64,000 nt of DNA from Anoplolepis gracilipes (GCF_047496725.1 NC_132975.1:10857501-10921500); one strand, 5' to 3'. Shown: positions 1 to 14,601, counted from the stretch's first letter. Notes: generated by a model not told the origin, from the letters alone. Translations and numbers: made by a program.

Positions 1-1325
1 AGTAAAAAGAAATACATCTTGGCGTTATGCATTCTGCGACATTTGCAAAAGGACGCCTTATCCTTCGAACTCAGGTGAAATGCTCGTCTGGGCATTCAAC
101 CGAATTCTCACTACATCTACGAAGATGCTGATAATAGCCGGACGAATTCTAAAGAATTTTCCATGCAGAAATTGCAGACAGCAAATTGCATTTTTGCTTT
201 ACAGTCTCCGTACAATCTCTGTGCTGCGATTAGTAAAGTTTGCTAAAATTAAGGCAGCTTTAAATCGAACATTTGCGATTGAATAATATATGGTGAATAT
301 TTTAAAGGCATTCAAGCTAATCCCAGGAACGGCTGCGATATCGAACGCGACGGGTTTTTACCAACTTTTGCGCATTTAGCCGTCGATACAAGAGAAAGAT
401 TTCTCCCGAGAGTTTCTTCCGTATTTCTCTCGACGCGAGACTTTATATTGTTTCGCTCGAGTCCCGCGAGCCCCGAAACGTGCTCTCTCGCGCGCTTTTT
501 GATCCGCGCCCAACACGAAACTATCCAACTAAATTCAAAACTGGGGTGCGAACTTTATTGGGCGGAATAGTAGAAACGGCCGGAAGATTACTTCCACGGG
601 GGCGCGCGAAAGGCCGTTGAAACTTCCAAGAGAGGCGGTTAACTAAGTTCCCGAGAAATGGACTTCAGATAGTTTTATGTCCTCCGTCTAACTTGTCTAC
701 ATCTGGACATAATGGCGATCCTCCACGTCTCCTATTTTCGATGATCGCACGGTCATAATCGCGATAATCGATCTTGTTATCGGACCGGATAATCGGAAAG
801 GCTAATCGATGGAAACAACTGGAAAAGCATTAACCCATGATTAGCTTGCAAATGGTACTAATTTTCTGTAATTTAACCTTTTCATAGAATAGTATATATA
901 TGTTACATAGATTCTCTCTTACTTTAGTGATAAACGAAAATAGTACAGATATTTGGATAATACTTTAATTGTATATTAAATTAAAATTTAAAAGTAATAT
1001 TAAAAAGTTGTCTTTTCGATTTTTTATGACGTTTGCTTTTTGGATATTTTTGATAATTCTTGCTTTATTCTCTAAAAATAAGCTAATAAAAGCTTGCATA
1101 ATGCAAAAGAAGGTTAAGACAGAGATCTTAGAGGGTAAAGAAATATCTTGTCCTCATGCGTCATGGAAAAAACGACTCGAGATTGATCAGCAGTATCGAA
1201 GTTTTCCTTGTTTGATCTTTCTTCGCAACTTTGTGGAGATCAATCGTTGTATGTCTCACATCCCCTTCGAAATTCTTTTTATCTTGGTCCGCTATTTCTG
1301 ACTAAATCACTGGTTTTACCCGCTT

Positions 1326-1332
<7 letters not shown>

Positions 1333-1360
<28 letters not shown>
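1333..1360 (+). repeat. (CT)n microsatellite
   Basis: Uninterrupted CT dinucleotides with interrupted CT/TTC tracts on the right side. Confidence 0.95.
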
Positions 1361-1369
<9 letters not shown>

Positions 1370-2598
1370 GCTTCTCTCTTCCTTTTTCTCGAGTAAATCT
1401 CGATTTCGCGCTTTATCCGAATATGCCTCGAAATTGATCGACCAAGCACGATGCACGCAGATTCCCCAGCAGGTACCTCCGGGGAAATTTCTGTATTCCT
1501 CATTGCACGCGGAAAGGGCCGCACGGAGACCTTCCAAAAGCTTTATTGAAAGCTGCGAGTCCATCGCTCCTCTCTCCCCTCGCCGATTGCCAACGCGTTC
1601 CTCATCTCGCGGATCGATGCTCGAAATTTCGAACCAAACTCGTTCGGCACCGAATTTTCGCCGAGACTTCTATACCGGAATGTTCATAAAGTCTCGACGA
1701 AAAAAAAATACGCATTTTATACTTGGTTTTTACAATTATGATTGTATAGAAAAACAGGAAAAATAATGATTGTAAAAATAATGATTATCGTCACAAATTA
1801 AGTATATCAAGAAAATACAAATATAATTTAAATATTAAATATTATAAATTGTTATATCATATATGAAGAATGATATATAATTAATAATATGTAAAATTGC
1901 AAAATGTTATATTAAAATATTTTTCAAGTTGATCTGTATTAATTTTTAAAAGTTTATATTTTAAATACTTTAGAAAAAAAAATGTTAAAACTTTTAATTG
2001 AAACGTTTAAATAATGAAAGAAGGAGTAATTTACAACGATTTAGAAATATAGTAATGTATTTGAGCTTGTAAATTAAGTGCAAAAATTTATAGATTAAAT
2101 TAAAGATTTAAAAAAATCAAGAAGCTTTATTAATTAATAAAGCATTTTTTATTACTTTTTATTAAAATTAATAAAATACAATTAATATTGTTTTATTCAT
2201 ACAAAAATTAAAGCTATGTCTTGAAAACTTCCAGCATACGCATACATTATTAATCGCGCACATCGTAACAAATAATCATAAACTAGTTTAATAAATTAAT
2301 ACAAGTTAGCCGTCAAAAGTATTGCCGGCATTCCATCTTTCTAGGAAAGAATTACAAGTACAAAAAGAACGGAAGAGCGTAAAAACAGAGAAGAATAACA
2401 AACGCAAAAGAGAAACCACGACAAGGGAGGAGAGCGTGTCAAAGAAGAAATGAACAGACTGTGAGAGAGATAATCGAGGATCACAAAATCCTTTATCTGT
2501 TTCTACTCAGGAAATTAAAAAGGACCACTGACACCACATTGATTCCGATACCAACAGATCCTGTATACGCTTCGGAGTAAAGAGGAAGAGGAAAGAGA

Positions 2599-2636
2599 TA
2601 GATAGATGGATAGATAAATGGATAGATGGATGAATG
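2599..2636 (+). repeat. Interrupted ATAG/ATGG tetranucleotide repeat
   Basis: Imperfect tandem GATA/GGAT-type tetramers within a purine-rich stretch. Confidence 0.8.
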
Positions 2637-2792
2637 AGAGACAGAAAGAGAAAGAGAGTACAGGGAAATATATCCCCGCGATCCGCGGACGCTATTTGTA
2701 GCCCTGTTGTCAAAGGACGAAGCGTTGGAAGCGTTTGTGCAAACAGCTGCGAGCTAACTGCTTATATTGCCCTTCCTTTCTGTTCCTTCCTT

Positions 2793-2840
2793 GCCTCGCC
2801 TCGCCTCGCCTCGCCTCGCCTCGCCTCGCCTCGCCTCGCC
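2793..2840 (+). repeat. GCCTC pentanucleotide minisatellite
   Basis: About 9.6 perfect tandem copies of GCCTC. It is GC-rich, unlike most tandem repeats in this window. Confidence 0.95.
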
Positions 2841-4557
2841 CTCCATCATCATCATAGAGTGTCTGTGTCTTTGTGTGTATCCACATCCGTTCTTCTCTCT
2901 ACTCTGCTATTGTGCTCCTCGCATTCTCTGCGCAAAAATTCGGGAAAGGCTTCGCTCGTGATTTAAAGCCTAGCGAAAAAAATTGCCCGAATTCGCATCA
3001 GACATCGAAGGTGCATACGTAACACGTTTGTATATTGCAGGAATTTGATTACATTTAGTGGTTTTAATTTCGACCCGTTCGATGTAAGAGCGATAGCAAT
3101 TCGCTTTGTGGCTCCTCTCGCGATTATTGCAACGCTATCGTAGAGGAGAATAATATAGTTGTTTTAGTACTCCTGAGCGAGATTTCTAACGATTCGAGCG
3201 ATTATATTATATTTTCGAAAAGAAGAGACAGAAAAAGAAAAAAAATAAATCTCTCCGGTTCTTTTATAATGATCACATCATTAAAATAATATGCGCGTGA
3301 ATCTTTCAATGAATTTCCAATGTGAAATCTCTATCTATAATCTTTGCATAAGATATATGTATTGTATGTTTGTTTCTCAAATATTATAATATATATTTGT
3401 ACAATATTCCATGTATTTTCAAATCAGAGAGAATAACAAAAAGAATAAATATTAAAATAAAAAATTAAAAAATAAATATATAAGTTCTTTGTGTATTTTT
3501 TTAAACAAATAAATTATTTTTTTTCTCTAAAATAATTGAACTTTTCATATAGTAACATTTATCTTTCTTTTTATAACTCTTTCAATGTTACACATATAAT
3601 ATATATATATTTTATTCCAGAAAAATAAAGCATAATTTTGTAGGCCAATAAGCAGTAACAAATATATGATAATCATACAATATACAACTAATATAAATAT
3701 ACTTTCTCTGGGTGCCGCGATAAACTTGCCATAGGAAAACTCATGGAATAGCCAAGAGGCGAATACTTCCGGTGTCCTCGAACCGACGTGGATTGCATTT
3801 CCCCAGAATGCATCGCCTCCCGCATGACAAGCGTCGTTCTATGCATTCGCGAATATAGCTACACGATTTTCTCGAGTTTATTCCCTATCGTCCGGCTTCG
3901 TTTTAAGCTACTTCTCAGATCTCTTTTCGACAAAAAGCACGATCCACAAAATGTCATTTTTTTAAGTGGAGTAGAATTATACATATATACATAATATAAA
4001 TAATGCATCTGCAGATAATGGTAATTAACGGTAATAACTTTTCGATTTTGATGTGGAAAAGAATTTTATTTTATTGCAAAGAATCCATTAAACCGCTTAC
4101 GCGGTACATTCTGACACTCGCCCTTCACTGACTATATCCTTTCTATAGACTACAAACGAAAGCGCACTCTCATTCAGATTATTCAGTAACTCGCATGATA
4201 GCGCAGCACGCAAAACCAGTTCGCTTTCGTCGGACAATTGTGGCTGATGCTGTGAACACGGACAGCGTTGGACACTCGATAGCCAACCGATGCGACGGAT
4301 GAATTAAACTCGACGGTGGGCAGAGATTGAATTACCGGCGCATGTTTGCACGATATTGTGTGTCAACCCCCGCAGTTGCAATCAATATGCCGGCATTGAA
4401 CTTTCAATTAGTGTCACTTAACTCGACAAACACAGCCGCTCCCGTTCCGGAGGCGCGGGACGGAACGCATCTTTGTCAGTTTTCTCGCGCATAACACTTC
4501 CTCGCTTCTCCTTTCGTGTGTTTAGCTTTTGATATTGTCCAGACAAACATTCTTAAA

Positions 4558-4561
<4 letters not shown>

Positions 4562-4604
<43 letters not shown>
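4562..4604 (+). repeat. (GA)n microsatellite
   Basis: About 21 uninterrupted AG repeats at the edge of a GC-rich island (about 4100-4520). Confidence 0.97.
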
Positions 4605-4607
<3 letters not shown>

Positions 4608-5158
4608 TACCATCTGGCTAAGGCTAATACTTCAAGTCGAAAATTTGCTTTTATTTTCAACTTTTATTTTTTATGTTTATGAATTCTAAATTTTTACAGG
4701 ATTTTTTATAAGATTTATTTACATAAGAATTTTATGATGTTGAGTACTTCTATTTTGTACAGGCAATAAACGAACAGTTTTTCACTTAGAGATTTAAAAA
4801 GAAGCAAAATTATAGATTAATATAGCACACGAGGTATAAAACGTAACATAGATAAAGTGTCAATCTCGAATATTTTCTTAATGGGTTCAACGGCAATCAA
4901 ACAACAAACATCAATAGCTCTCGATTTCGTTTCACGTCAAAAGGGTAGGAAACAATTTCAATTTAATACATAAAATAATAAATCATTTTATAGACAAAGA
5001 TGAGAAAAATAAAATCTTGATTATAAGAATAAGATATCCCTGTTTTATAATATATATTATATACTATTTTCTTTATACAGTACATATATATTAAATTATA
5101 ATTATTCTTCTATTGTATGGAAAAAAATAGTAAATGCAACATATATTATAAAACAGGA

Positions 5159-5177
5159 ATATATATATATATACATA

Positions 5178-5222
<45 letters not shown>
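5159..5222 (+). repeat. (TA)n microsatellite, lightly interrupted
   Basis: AT dinucleotide tract with one C and one T interruption. Confidence 0.95.
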
Positions 5223-5225
<3 letters not shown>

Positions 5226-5923
5226 ATTGTAAAAACATTTTTCTACATATATTTTCTTTTATAATTTTTCTATTAATTTAAATATATTAATGCGATCACG
5301 TGTTAATATATCACAAAAATGATTATTATTTTATGTTCTTGCTGATACATTTAATTGTGTATAACTATATTCTCTATTTCTTAATCATATCTCAATACTG
5401 TTTCTTTACTACGAGAATTTTTATATCTATACGGTTTCGGTATTACTAAATCTATCGTTTACAATGCGTTCCGAATAAAGCCATAGCCAATATTCTCACA
5501 TGACACAGCGAGCAAACTATTTGCTTGGATACGATCCGAACATATAAGCTTTATTCAATTACAGACGGCGTAGCAGACGTCCGATAAACATCGATTTCGC
5601 GACTAAGGACGCTTTCACGTGCCAAGGAAAGCTAACGCAATGTCTCTAATCTCCCGCACGACTTGCAACCCTCAGCAAGGAACTATCCGCCTACGAGGAT
5701 CACGATTCTAAGAGCTCCATCGGCACGGTGGAGTGGCTTCGGAAATCTTACTGTAAGGGTCCGAGTAATCCGAACGTGTTCAGAAGTAATCACAAGTCAC
5801 GTAATCCCATTTAACGATGTTTCAATATAAATACCTCTTATAATTCACAGCGTGAGCCGTCCCCTTCAAAAGTACGGGGGATGGTTTGTGATATCTTCGA
5901 TATTTCAAAGGGCAACGATTCCC

Positions 5924-5955
5924 TTTTGTAAAGGAAACATTTTTCCTTTACAAAA
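5924..5955. repeat. Perfect 14-bp inverted repeat with 4-base loop
   Basis: TTTTGTAAAGGAAA, loop CATT, then TTTCCTTTACAAAA. A separate 8-bp hairpin (CCGTCCCC with GGGGATGG, one G-T pair) lies just upstream at about 5857-5884. No flanking gene is known. Confidence 0.85.
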
Positions 5956-6625
5956 TAAGTTATATAAAAAGTTTAGAGAACTGAAACTTTATATATCTTA
6001 TATTAATTATTAAAGTAATTATATATATATAAGTTATTGAACCGGCTATATTTTCGAATATACCGTCATTTGAATATATGGACAGACACTTTGATTGGCG
6101 AATAAATTGGCTTTCTTGTGCATGTGTGTGTGTTTGTATAGATCTTCATATTCTTGATAGTCAAGGAAGACGATCCAGGAGGACGCCTTTCACGATGCAT
6201 GTTAACCAGGTTTATTCAAGCAATATATTTGATAAACATCTGCTGACGCTACTATTCAGTATTGCCGGGATGATAATAGTTTTGTTGATTGTGCAACATC
6301 AACGCGTATAGATCAGACCTTAATCATTTCGGGGGAAGGTCTTAAAACTAACTTTGCGTAAATCTTTGATTTCTAAAATTTCCAAAGTTCTCCAGAACTA
6401 TTCTGAGATGTTTGCATTCAAAAATCTGCGGATTATTAAAGCCTTTGTTTCCAAAATCGCCTGAATAGAGCTATGTCTATTTGTTACACTTACGAGAATG
6501 TAACTGCTTGCGTATACGCGTTATATGGCGATAAAGTTCGAAGGGTTGCCGAGGAGATTGGTTGGATTATCGAGAGATGTCTTAATCATGTAGTGGATAG
6601 TTTACATAGTTAAGAAGTTGCTTCG

Positions 6626-6630
<5 letters not shown>

Positions 6631-6673
<43 letters not shown>
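6631..6673 (+). repeat. (GA)n microsatellite
   Basis: About 21 AG repeats followed by an AGAAG-rich purine tail. Confidence 0.97.
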
Positions 6674-6681
<8 letters not shown>

Positions 6682-7916
6682 AGAGAAGAGAGGAGTTAGG
6701 ATTTAAACACTATACCTTAATTAGTATTACCAGTCATGCTTCTTCGCTATCCCCTTATGTCGTTAATAAAAAACAATGTTATAACTAGTTATGAGTATCG
6801 CCGTCTCCCTGAATTTTTAATTCTGATTAGACATTCTGGCCTATTTTTAACTTGATCGAATAGAATATATAATGCGTCATGTACACTTTATCTTTTTTTC
6901 AATTTTTATTGTAACTAATATAGCGTACAAGTAAAGTTAATAAATAAAACAATATCTGCGTAAAACTTCAAAAGTATGACAGCAACAAAAATTAAAACTT
7001 TTATTTTTTATTATATATGTATATATTGAAAGTTTTTAATATAAAATAAAATATTTTATAGTGACATTTTTAATTAAAGATATATTGAAAATCTTTATCT
7101 CTTTCGAAAATATTTGTCTGTAAAAATATTATACTTTTATGTAAATATCTTTAATTTATTAAAAAGGCAAACAATTTCCACTCCCTCTATTTTTGCGATA
7201 ATTAAAATATAAAATTTATACAATATAAACTAATCTTAAAATGGAAACTATGCTAAAAAACTATGGTATTCTTTTCTTATTAGAAAAACATATTTTGTGT
7301 CTCATATTGATTTTATGTAATTTTAAGTCATTCTTTTGCATGTGTATGTGTGCGTAAGGTTCTTTTAGGTAAAATTCGAATTTCCTTCAAGTACATTTCT
7401 CTTGTTAAACAATAAACGTGCAAATTCGCACATCATGTTAATCCTATTAGGGAGTCGTAATGAGAGAATGCGTGGCGATTAAGCTAGCCTACGGCCATTA
7501 ACCATAACACGCACTCGTGTCCGATAATCTTCAAGCTGTTCAGTCATATGCGCGAGACCGTCAGGATCCGCGCCGTCAGAAGTGCCAACCGCAGTAGGTC
7601 CTGTCGCCTTGGTAATTAGTGGAATAGCATTCGAGTGCAAGTTACGACTCGCGGAGAGTGTTGTGGACTGACCGTGGGTTTCGGCCTAATCGATATCCGA
7701 TCACTCGAGCAATACGTCAAGTACATCCCACGCACGTTTGTCCCCCCATTTGTACAGAACCCTCTTCCTCCCTTTCTCTCCTCTATCTATATGTATACGT
7801 ATATAATATGCATTCCACTCCTCGTATTTATGCACAGCGCTAATGCGCATCTGGCACGAGTGCGTGTATTGGGTGGATTGAAAGTATCGTATCTATATCA
7901 TACAATCTGCATATCT

Positions 7917-7919
7917 CTA

Positions 7920-7959
<40 letters not shown>

Positions 7960-7964
7960 TCTCT
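7917..7964 (+). repeat. Compound (CT)n(CA)n microsatellite
   Basis: About 11 CT repeats pass directly into about 11 CA repeats and then a short CT block. Confidence 0.95.
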
Positions 7965-10900
7965 AATTGAACAGTTTTATTTCATAAATTCTACGCATTT
8001 CATAAAAAGTTCATTCAAGCACAAAATATATATTGCATAAATTTCTAAAATATTTTAAAAAGCAACATCTTGATTAATATTTTTTTTTTTTTCAACATAT
8101 TGATATATGTATTATAATACATTTTGTGTAAGTCACTTTTTTCAAAAGACTGAACAGTTATATTATTATACATTGATGATGTTTAATCGATATGTGATTG
8201 AACATATTGACATCCAATTTAACTCAGTAACTCGAGTGTTCAAGTTTCAGGAAGGTGACATATCGATTGGTCACTGATCAGTGCTGGAAAGCTAGAGTGC
8301 GAGAGTAAAATTTGATAAAGCGAAACTTTGCGGAGAACCGTCTTGCGTCCTAAGGCTAAAATATATGGATAATTTGCTGACCCTCTTTTGCAAACTTTTG
8401 AACTTTGATATAACCCTTGATCCCACTTCGTCTTCAAGCCAGCCACAAATATGTGGTATATTGCTTTCAAAACACCCGGTATGTATGCGTATGTATTTAA
8501 TCGAAACGATACGTGCCATCGCCGCCGCGATTCGGGATCGGGGATTCAATAATTAAGTTCGCCATTAATCGTAGCGGGTCAGCTGGCTTCACACGATCTG
8601 CAGCTGCTTGATGAGATAGTCGGTTAAACCTATTCGCGATCGAAAAAGCTTTTAATTCTGCAATTTTTCTTAATATCAATCGTCTGATGAATATTTTTCA
8701 CATTTTCGACTTGTATTTTTCAAGCATTTTATTGCAAATAAAAGTTTCATTGTTCGAATAGAATCTATCGAATAGACAATGAAACAATTGATATTGCAAA
8801 GAATATCTTAACATGTAAATTTTACTTTATCCATACATATTTACATACCCATACACACAAAATCTATCAATACTTTTCTTTCATTGTTACCGGCAAAAAT
8901 AATATCTAGAATACGGGTAAGCAAAAATGCAATAAAGCAACTAGGAACTGCTTCACCTTGCAGCTTAGTGAAGACTCTTGAAATATATGTTCTGATCGAC
9001 TAGGATGAAATAAAAAAGGCCTCGATCCTACGCTTTCTCTCAATACCGCTTTCTTCGGTAATCTTCTTTGTCCTCGTGGACTTGACAATTTCGACAAGCG
9101 ACAGATGTGTTCTGCGTTTTTTGTCGTAAAGTGGAGCGAAATAGAAAAAGTCGAATTGAGTCAGATGGTCACCAAAATCGCGCGCGAACAGAGATAACAA
9201 TCGGGAAATCATAAACGAACTAAAGAAAAATTACAATTGATACAAAATTCTGATAAAGCAAAAAGCCTATTGTTCCTTAAATGATTCTGATTAAAAAAAA
9301 AATTAACATACATGAGAAAATTCGATGAATTTTTAAAAATAAAAATATCGTTATATAAATCATGTAAAAATTGTTATTATTAATATAATTATTTATTTAA
9401 CATTTGTACGTATGTGTGAACTATCAGTTATATATGTTATCATTTTTTCTTTAATATCTGTTAAGAATAGAAAACTATTCTCAAAGCGCCGTTTGAACAG
9501 AAGTATCCTCAAAGTGAATGAAAGAGATGAATGAAAAGGTGGAATAATAACCTTTTGAAATGGTGCCTACAGTACGATTTCACGCTCTTTCTCGACGTTA
9601 ATTGAATCTTGCGGATAAACCTCCGGACGAAAGCGTTTCGTGTTGACTTATTGAAATGAATATATTTATCTCACAATATATGAAATCAAATATCACGGCA
9701 TTTACTTACTTAATGGGTAAAAGACGCTATTATATATAAAGTTCGAAAGTTTACTATTTCTCATCCGAAGATTGCATAATAATTATAAATCCAACTTGTC
9801 CCGAGAAACTCTTATCTCGAAATATTTCAATTGCTAAAGCTTTCTCAAGCTTTCTCCTTTTAAATAAATAAATAGTATATATATAATCAGTAAAAAAATA
9901 CTAAAATCTACTATGTTTATTATATATATAAATATTATTTATTGAAATTTAAAAAAGAATAGATACATTTAAATTAAGTGCGCTATACATTTTGGTTCTA
10001 AATCCAATCTTTTAAGCTACATTTACTCTAAGTTAACATAAACTTTACCTAACAACTTAAAGAGAAAATACATCTAAGGATTGAAATATCTTGTATGACG
10101 ATAAAATCTATTTTCCTGTAAAGTGACTAGTATCAAGTTTGCCTATTTCTCAAGTTCGCCTAAGTTCTCTCGTACAATCCTTGAGTTACAGCTCTGTTGA
10201 ATCTACGAAATGGTTAAAAAAAAGTCATGTCTAAAAACTTCTTACATCCGAAAAGAGAATTCAAGAGTGCCATGTTTAAAAAAACATTGTCTTGTATACC
10301 TAATCTTCAATTTTATTCAGAACTATTATGATAGTGATTTATACACTTTATCATGCAAAATTATTTATGTATGTACAGCCAAAAGATTTCACGTATAATT
10401 ATATCTGAAGTTTGATTTTTCATCGCTAAAAAATGTTATAGTCATACATATATGTAAGTCCTTTCTACGTATTTCCCAAAAATTTGAGTAAAAAGAAAAT
10501 CCGATTATATCCTGCCGCAGAGAGCCGCTTCTATTTTCCGCTTTAGGCCCTTCACTTTCACTACTGTTCCACATTCCTGAAGACCTTCAGGAAGAAGAAA
10601 ATTCGATTCGCTACGCCGTCACTCGAGCAGAAGATTCGCAAAGTTAAAAATTGTCTTCCTAGTGTGCCGATGAAGTGCGAGTTTCGAGTACGGATCGGTG
10701 CGGCGGCGGTGCGCTAAAGGCGGCCCGTAAATTGGATCTATCAGCGCGTTCGGATGGTGCTATATCATGCTGGAAGCAGCGGACAGAGAGAAGGAGCACC
10801 ACCATCTTTCAACGTCAGCACAGAGCCTAGTCGACCACCCACCCGTATCCGACCTCACGTTTGGAACACAACACAACACGACCCTCCTAACACCCCCTCA

Positions 10901-12082
10901 CATTGGGATTGTCGACAATAGCCATTTCGTGCTTTTTATGATTCTCGCCAGTCGACCAAATCTATTTCACTGATCAGACGCGACTTAATTGGATGTAATT
11001 AATCGTAATTAATTCTTTCTTTTTATACTCGTATTTTTGTTCGGTAGAATTTTTCAAAGTTCTACAGATATAGATTTCCATCGTTCGGTGAAATGAAATA
11101 GTATATCTACGTTGTATTTATAATAGCTGAAATAATATTATTAATTTTAACACAAAGATTCAGAAAAGAGCGCAGAGATGATTCAAAATTGATCTAACAA
11201 TAAGAAAAAAAGCGCACTAAAATCATATTTACAATCAAGTCATTTATAGCTTAGTTATTCCGCATTAATGGATATTGAGGTCGTTAAATTTGTTGAAGCT
11301 TGATTACGGGTGAATCCATGCCCAATTTGCTTCATAATTAATTCTTTCAATAATATCCCTTGACGCCACAATAATGACTAAATCGGATTTACAAATAAAA
11401 GTTGTGAAAAAATAGAATTGAACGTAGAATTATAAAACTATTTTGTTATTTATGCTATATACGAACCTGAATTAAGTAAGAGTTTAATGAAAACGTTGTC
11501 TTTCATTCACATCTTGCTGATAATAACGAAAGAAGTTAAATCTGTGCGCAATATTAATTATGCAACTATAATATCCTGCGAAAACGTTTTCGCACACCGC
11601 AAGACTAATAATTAATCGCGCAAATCAGATCGCAGGATTATTAATAGCCACGGCGAATCTACCTAGATTGTTGCAGAAGAGCAATCCGTATCGCAATCGT
11701 GTACTGATTTACTCAACTGCCTCGGACGATGCATCGTCGATCTTCCACAGCGACGTGCAGTCTTTTTGTCATCTCTTGCTGAATTATATGTCAGGATACA
11801 AATAAGAAGCTCACGATATGTACTTAAACCATTCAAGATAATACTAATGAATATTCTCAACGCGAATTTTCGCGTGTCTTGTTTAAAATCAATAGTTCGT
11901 AAATATACTGCCTGTATAATGCAACGTAATACTCCTTTGTATTTTTTCAAAGATTGATAAGAGTTTTTAGGATATATATACTCTTTCTTTTCATTTATCA
12001 ACGATATAATCAATAAATATTATTATTGTAATTATTAAATAATTGTATTTATTAATATCTAGCATGTTTTATTATTTTTCTT

Positions 12083-12108
12083 AAAAAAAAAAAAAAAAAA
12101 AAAAAAAA
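12083..12108 (+). repeat. Poly(A) tract
   Basis: 26 consecutive A. I see no retroelement body or target duplication next to it, so a retrotransposed tail is possible but unsupported. Confidence 0.95.
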
Positions 12109-12518
12109 GATATCTAGTGAGAAAGAAAGATATATCAGAAAATATTTATATTTAAAATTTAACGTTAGAATAAAAACTGTTTTATATACTTGAATAAGTA
12201 TTGTCAATCAAAGTTAAAGCTTTTTACTTACTAAATAATAAATTATACGAATGAGACGCGTCAAGAATTGCTCTCGCCGTGAAACATGTGCGAATAAAAT
12301 TCTCGGTCGGTCAATCGAATCGTATGCGCGATCCTATCCGATTGCGGCGATTAATTGTTCTTCGGTCGATCGTCGGACGCGTCGGAGGCCTCGATGCCGA
12401 TCCTCGAGTGCATCTCTCTCAGAGCCAATCAGCCGCCGAGGTTCTCCGAGTGTTGAGTAGCGCAGCGCACGCTCGCGCAATGTGAGGGCACTCGAGAGAA
12501 ATTGGAACGCATCCCAAA

Positions 12519-12664
12519 GTATATATACGTAGGGCACCCGTTCTGCTGCGAGGAAACAGCCCGACACTCTCGAGACGGATCGTCCGCTTTGAACCCCAAT
12601 GTTACCCGCAACGCGACTCCGTAAGACGGACGATCGTTTATGGACAGCTCGATACTCTATCAGT
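12519..12664 (+). promoter_or_regulatory. Weak core-promoter candidate in a GC-rich island
   Basis: TATATATA at about 12519-12527 lies in an otherwise GC-rich, CpG-containing segment (12240-12650), with an insect initiator-like TCAGTC at 12659-12664. The spacing of about 130 bp is too long for one TATA/Inr promoter, and no gene is recognised downstream, so this is speculative. Confidence 0.12.
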
Positions 12665-14177
12665 CTTTCACAAAAGTGACGTCAGAAGAACGTTCGACGA
12701 TGCAATTCGAGATTTGTATTTTATTAGAGATACGTTTTAAACGTAAACTTTGGAGCATTGACTAGTATTTGAGATCTAGAACGTTATTTTAACCAAAATT
12801 ATTGTATATATAATATTATAGGATATTACGCAAATATCGGTTATTTACGAAAAGATTAATGCAGGTCAGCGATATTGACTTTGTAAATATATGAAAAGAA
12901 AAAGTCCATCGCGTACTCAAAAAAGCAACGTATAAAAATTCATAAATCATGCATGCATACGAGTCTCAATATTAAGTGCAACGGGGAGTGTGCTACGTCG
13001 CTTTATCGAGAAAGGATTATCGAGGAGGATTACGAATAAGGATGCATGGATTTAGATATGTATGCAGTGTAGATACGGGGCGCGCAATGTCATCATTGAT
13101 GACCGCACTTCGGCGGAGAGGCCAAAGCCACCGCACTTCCAGCTGGTTTAGCAGTCAAGGACGACTTGGGCGTCGAGCGATCCCATTTATCAGCATCGAC
13201 GGTCCTGCCGGAATCCAGGATGCTCGATCTCAGGAGGTCGCCGCCATCGGAATGACGCTGCCATCTCGACAGGAGGATCAACGTACTCCGCGAACATTGG
13301 ACAGAGATGAGATGAAGGGAAGAAAGGAATTCGCCTGTCGTCGAAGAAACAGTCAACTAAAAAGGAAGGAAGAAAGAAAGGAAAAGAAATAAGAGAGAAA
13401 ATGGAATAGAGGAAAAAGAAATTTAATCGAGAGAGAAGAGGACATAAAATTTAAATATAACATTAAAATAATTCATAGAATAATTACAAGTGTCAGAAAC
13501 AAAAATCGCGAAAAGAAAATAATGTTTATTTTGCACAAAAATGTAAAGCAAAAGGAAAGATAAAATTAAGAGTTTTATAGCGGGCACAAGTGATTCCAAT
13601 CTCTTAATCTCTTAAGGGACAATATACATGTCGCACTGTGAGCTATAAACGGGGAAAAAAAGAAAGAGCAAAAAAATACGTTATGACACACGCAACGAAT
13701 TTCATCGTCGAATTTCGTCGTCGGTCGAGGGTTAAGCGGCCGCAGGCAAGGCCAGTAAGTTCCTGTTCCTCATCCAACTAATCCTACATTGGCAAGGCAA
13801 TTAACTCCGAGCGGGCATAGGGATCCCCTGGTTCAGAGGTCTGTGTGTCTGTTAGTCCACATTCCTCCTCCCCTTCTAGCTACTCCTCGGTACCGTCGTT
13901 CTCGCGACGACGGCGACGACGACGATGACGGTGACACCGTCTCTGCAGCTGCGTATAATATCGCGGGAGGTTGTTTTAGCAAGAAAACCGTATGTCTGCG
14001 AGAGATCACAATATCCTTCCATTCGCCCCGGCTGCCGCCACTTTGCCTTCTGCAGCGACCGGAAAGATAATCAAACTTCTTACCAAGATGCGCGTGTGCA
14101 CAGACAATGAAGCTTCTCCTTCCTTTCCCGGCTTTACGGGATTTTCCTTCGTCGTTCTTCTCCCTCTTTCTCTTTCT

Positions 14178-14182
<5 letters not shown>

Positions 14183-14249
<67 letters not shown>

Positions 14250-14270
14250 TTCTCTCTTTTTCTCTTCTTC
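14183..14270 (+). repeat. (CT)n microsatellite with TTTCT interruptions
   Basis: Pure CT from about 14183 to 14230, then CT broken by TTT to about 14270. Confidence 0.95.
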
Positions 14271-14541
14271 TCTCGTCTACTCACGTCCACTTCTCTGTTC
14301 TATTCGGTATCACCCACCTCCGCGAATCTCGACTTAGTTATCTGTAACTAAGCTAATCTCACCCAAGGAGTCGACTCAGCCTGGCAACGCGATTCCCTGC
14401 TTCTCCCCCACTTGTTTAAACACGAGTCCAACCGATCTCGCCAAAGCCTTTAGATTCCCTGCACTAATCCAACCCCTTCAAAGTTGTATATGTACGCGGA
14501 TCAGAATGCTCAAGCACCACTGTTTCTCTGTTCTTCTCTCT

Positions 14542-14544
<3 letters not shown>

Positions 14545-14598
<54 letters not shown>
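14545..14598 (+). repeat. (CT)n microsatellite
   Basis: About 27 uninterrupted CT repeats, less than 300 bp from the preceding CT array. Confidence 0.97.

Positions 14599-14601
<3 letters not shown>

Larger units (their letters stand above)
1..12238. other. Gene-less stretch, mosaic of AT-rich DNA and GC-rich islands
   Basis: No coding exon recognised. GC-richer, CpG-containing islands occur near 330-640, 1380-1690, 4100-4520, 5460-5900, 7420-7760 and 10500-10960, separated by AT-rich DNA. The longest open frames are about 110 codons, low in complexity or overlapping microsatellites, and match no family I know. It could be intergenic, or a large intron or regulatory domain of a gene outside the window. 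Confidence 0.6.

Noticed and set aside
12083..12108. Poly(A) run as the tail of a retroelement
   Set aside because: No element body, no target-site duplication and no coding remnant upstream.
12976..13392. 138-codon open frame with a basic tail
   Set aside because: The tail comes from a purine-rich repeat and the rest matches no family. The opposite strand is also open for most of the length.
14006..14290. Arg-Glu dipeptide repeat proteins at GA/CT arrays here and at 45909, 46396 and elsewhere
   Set aside because: These are translations of dinucleotide microsatellites, not genes.
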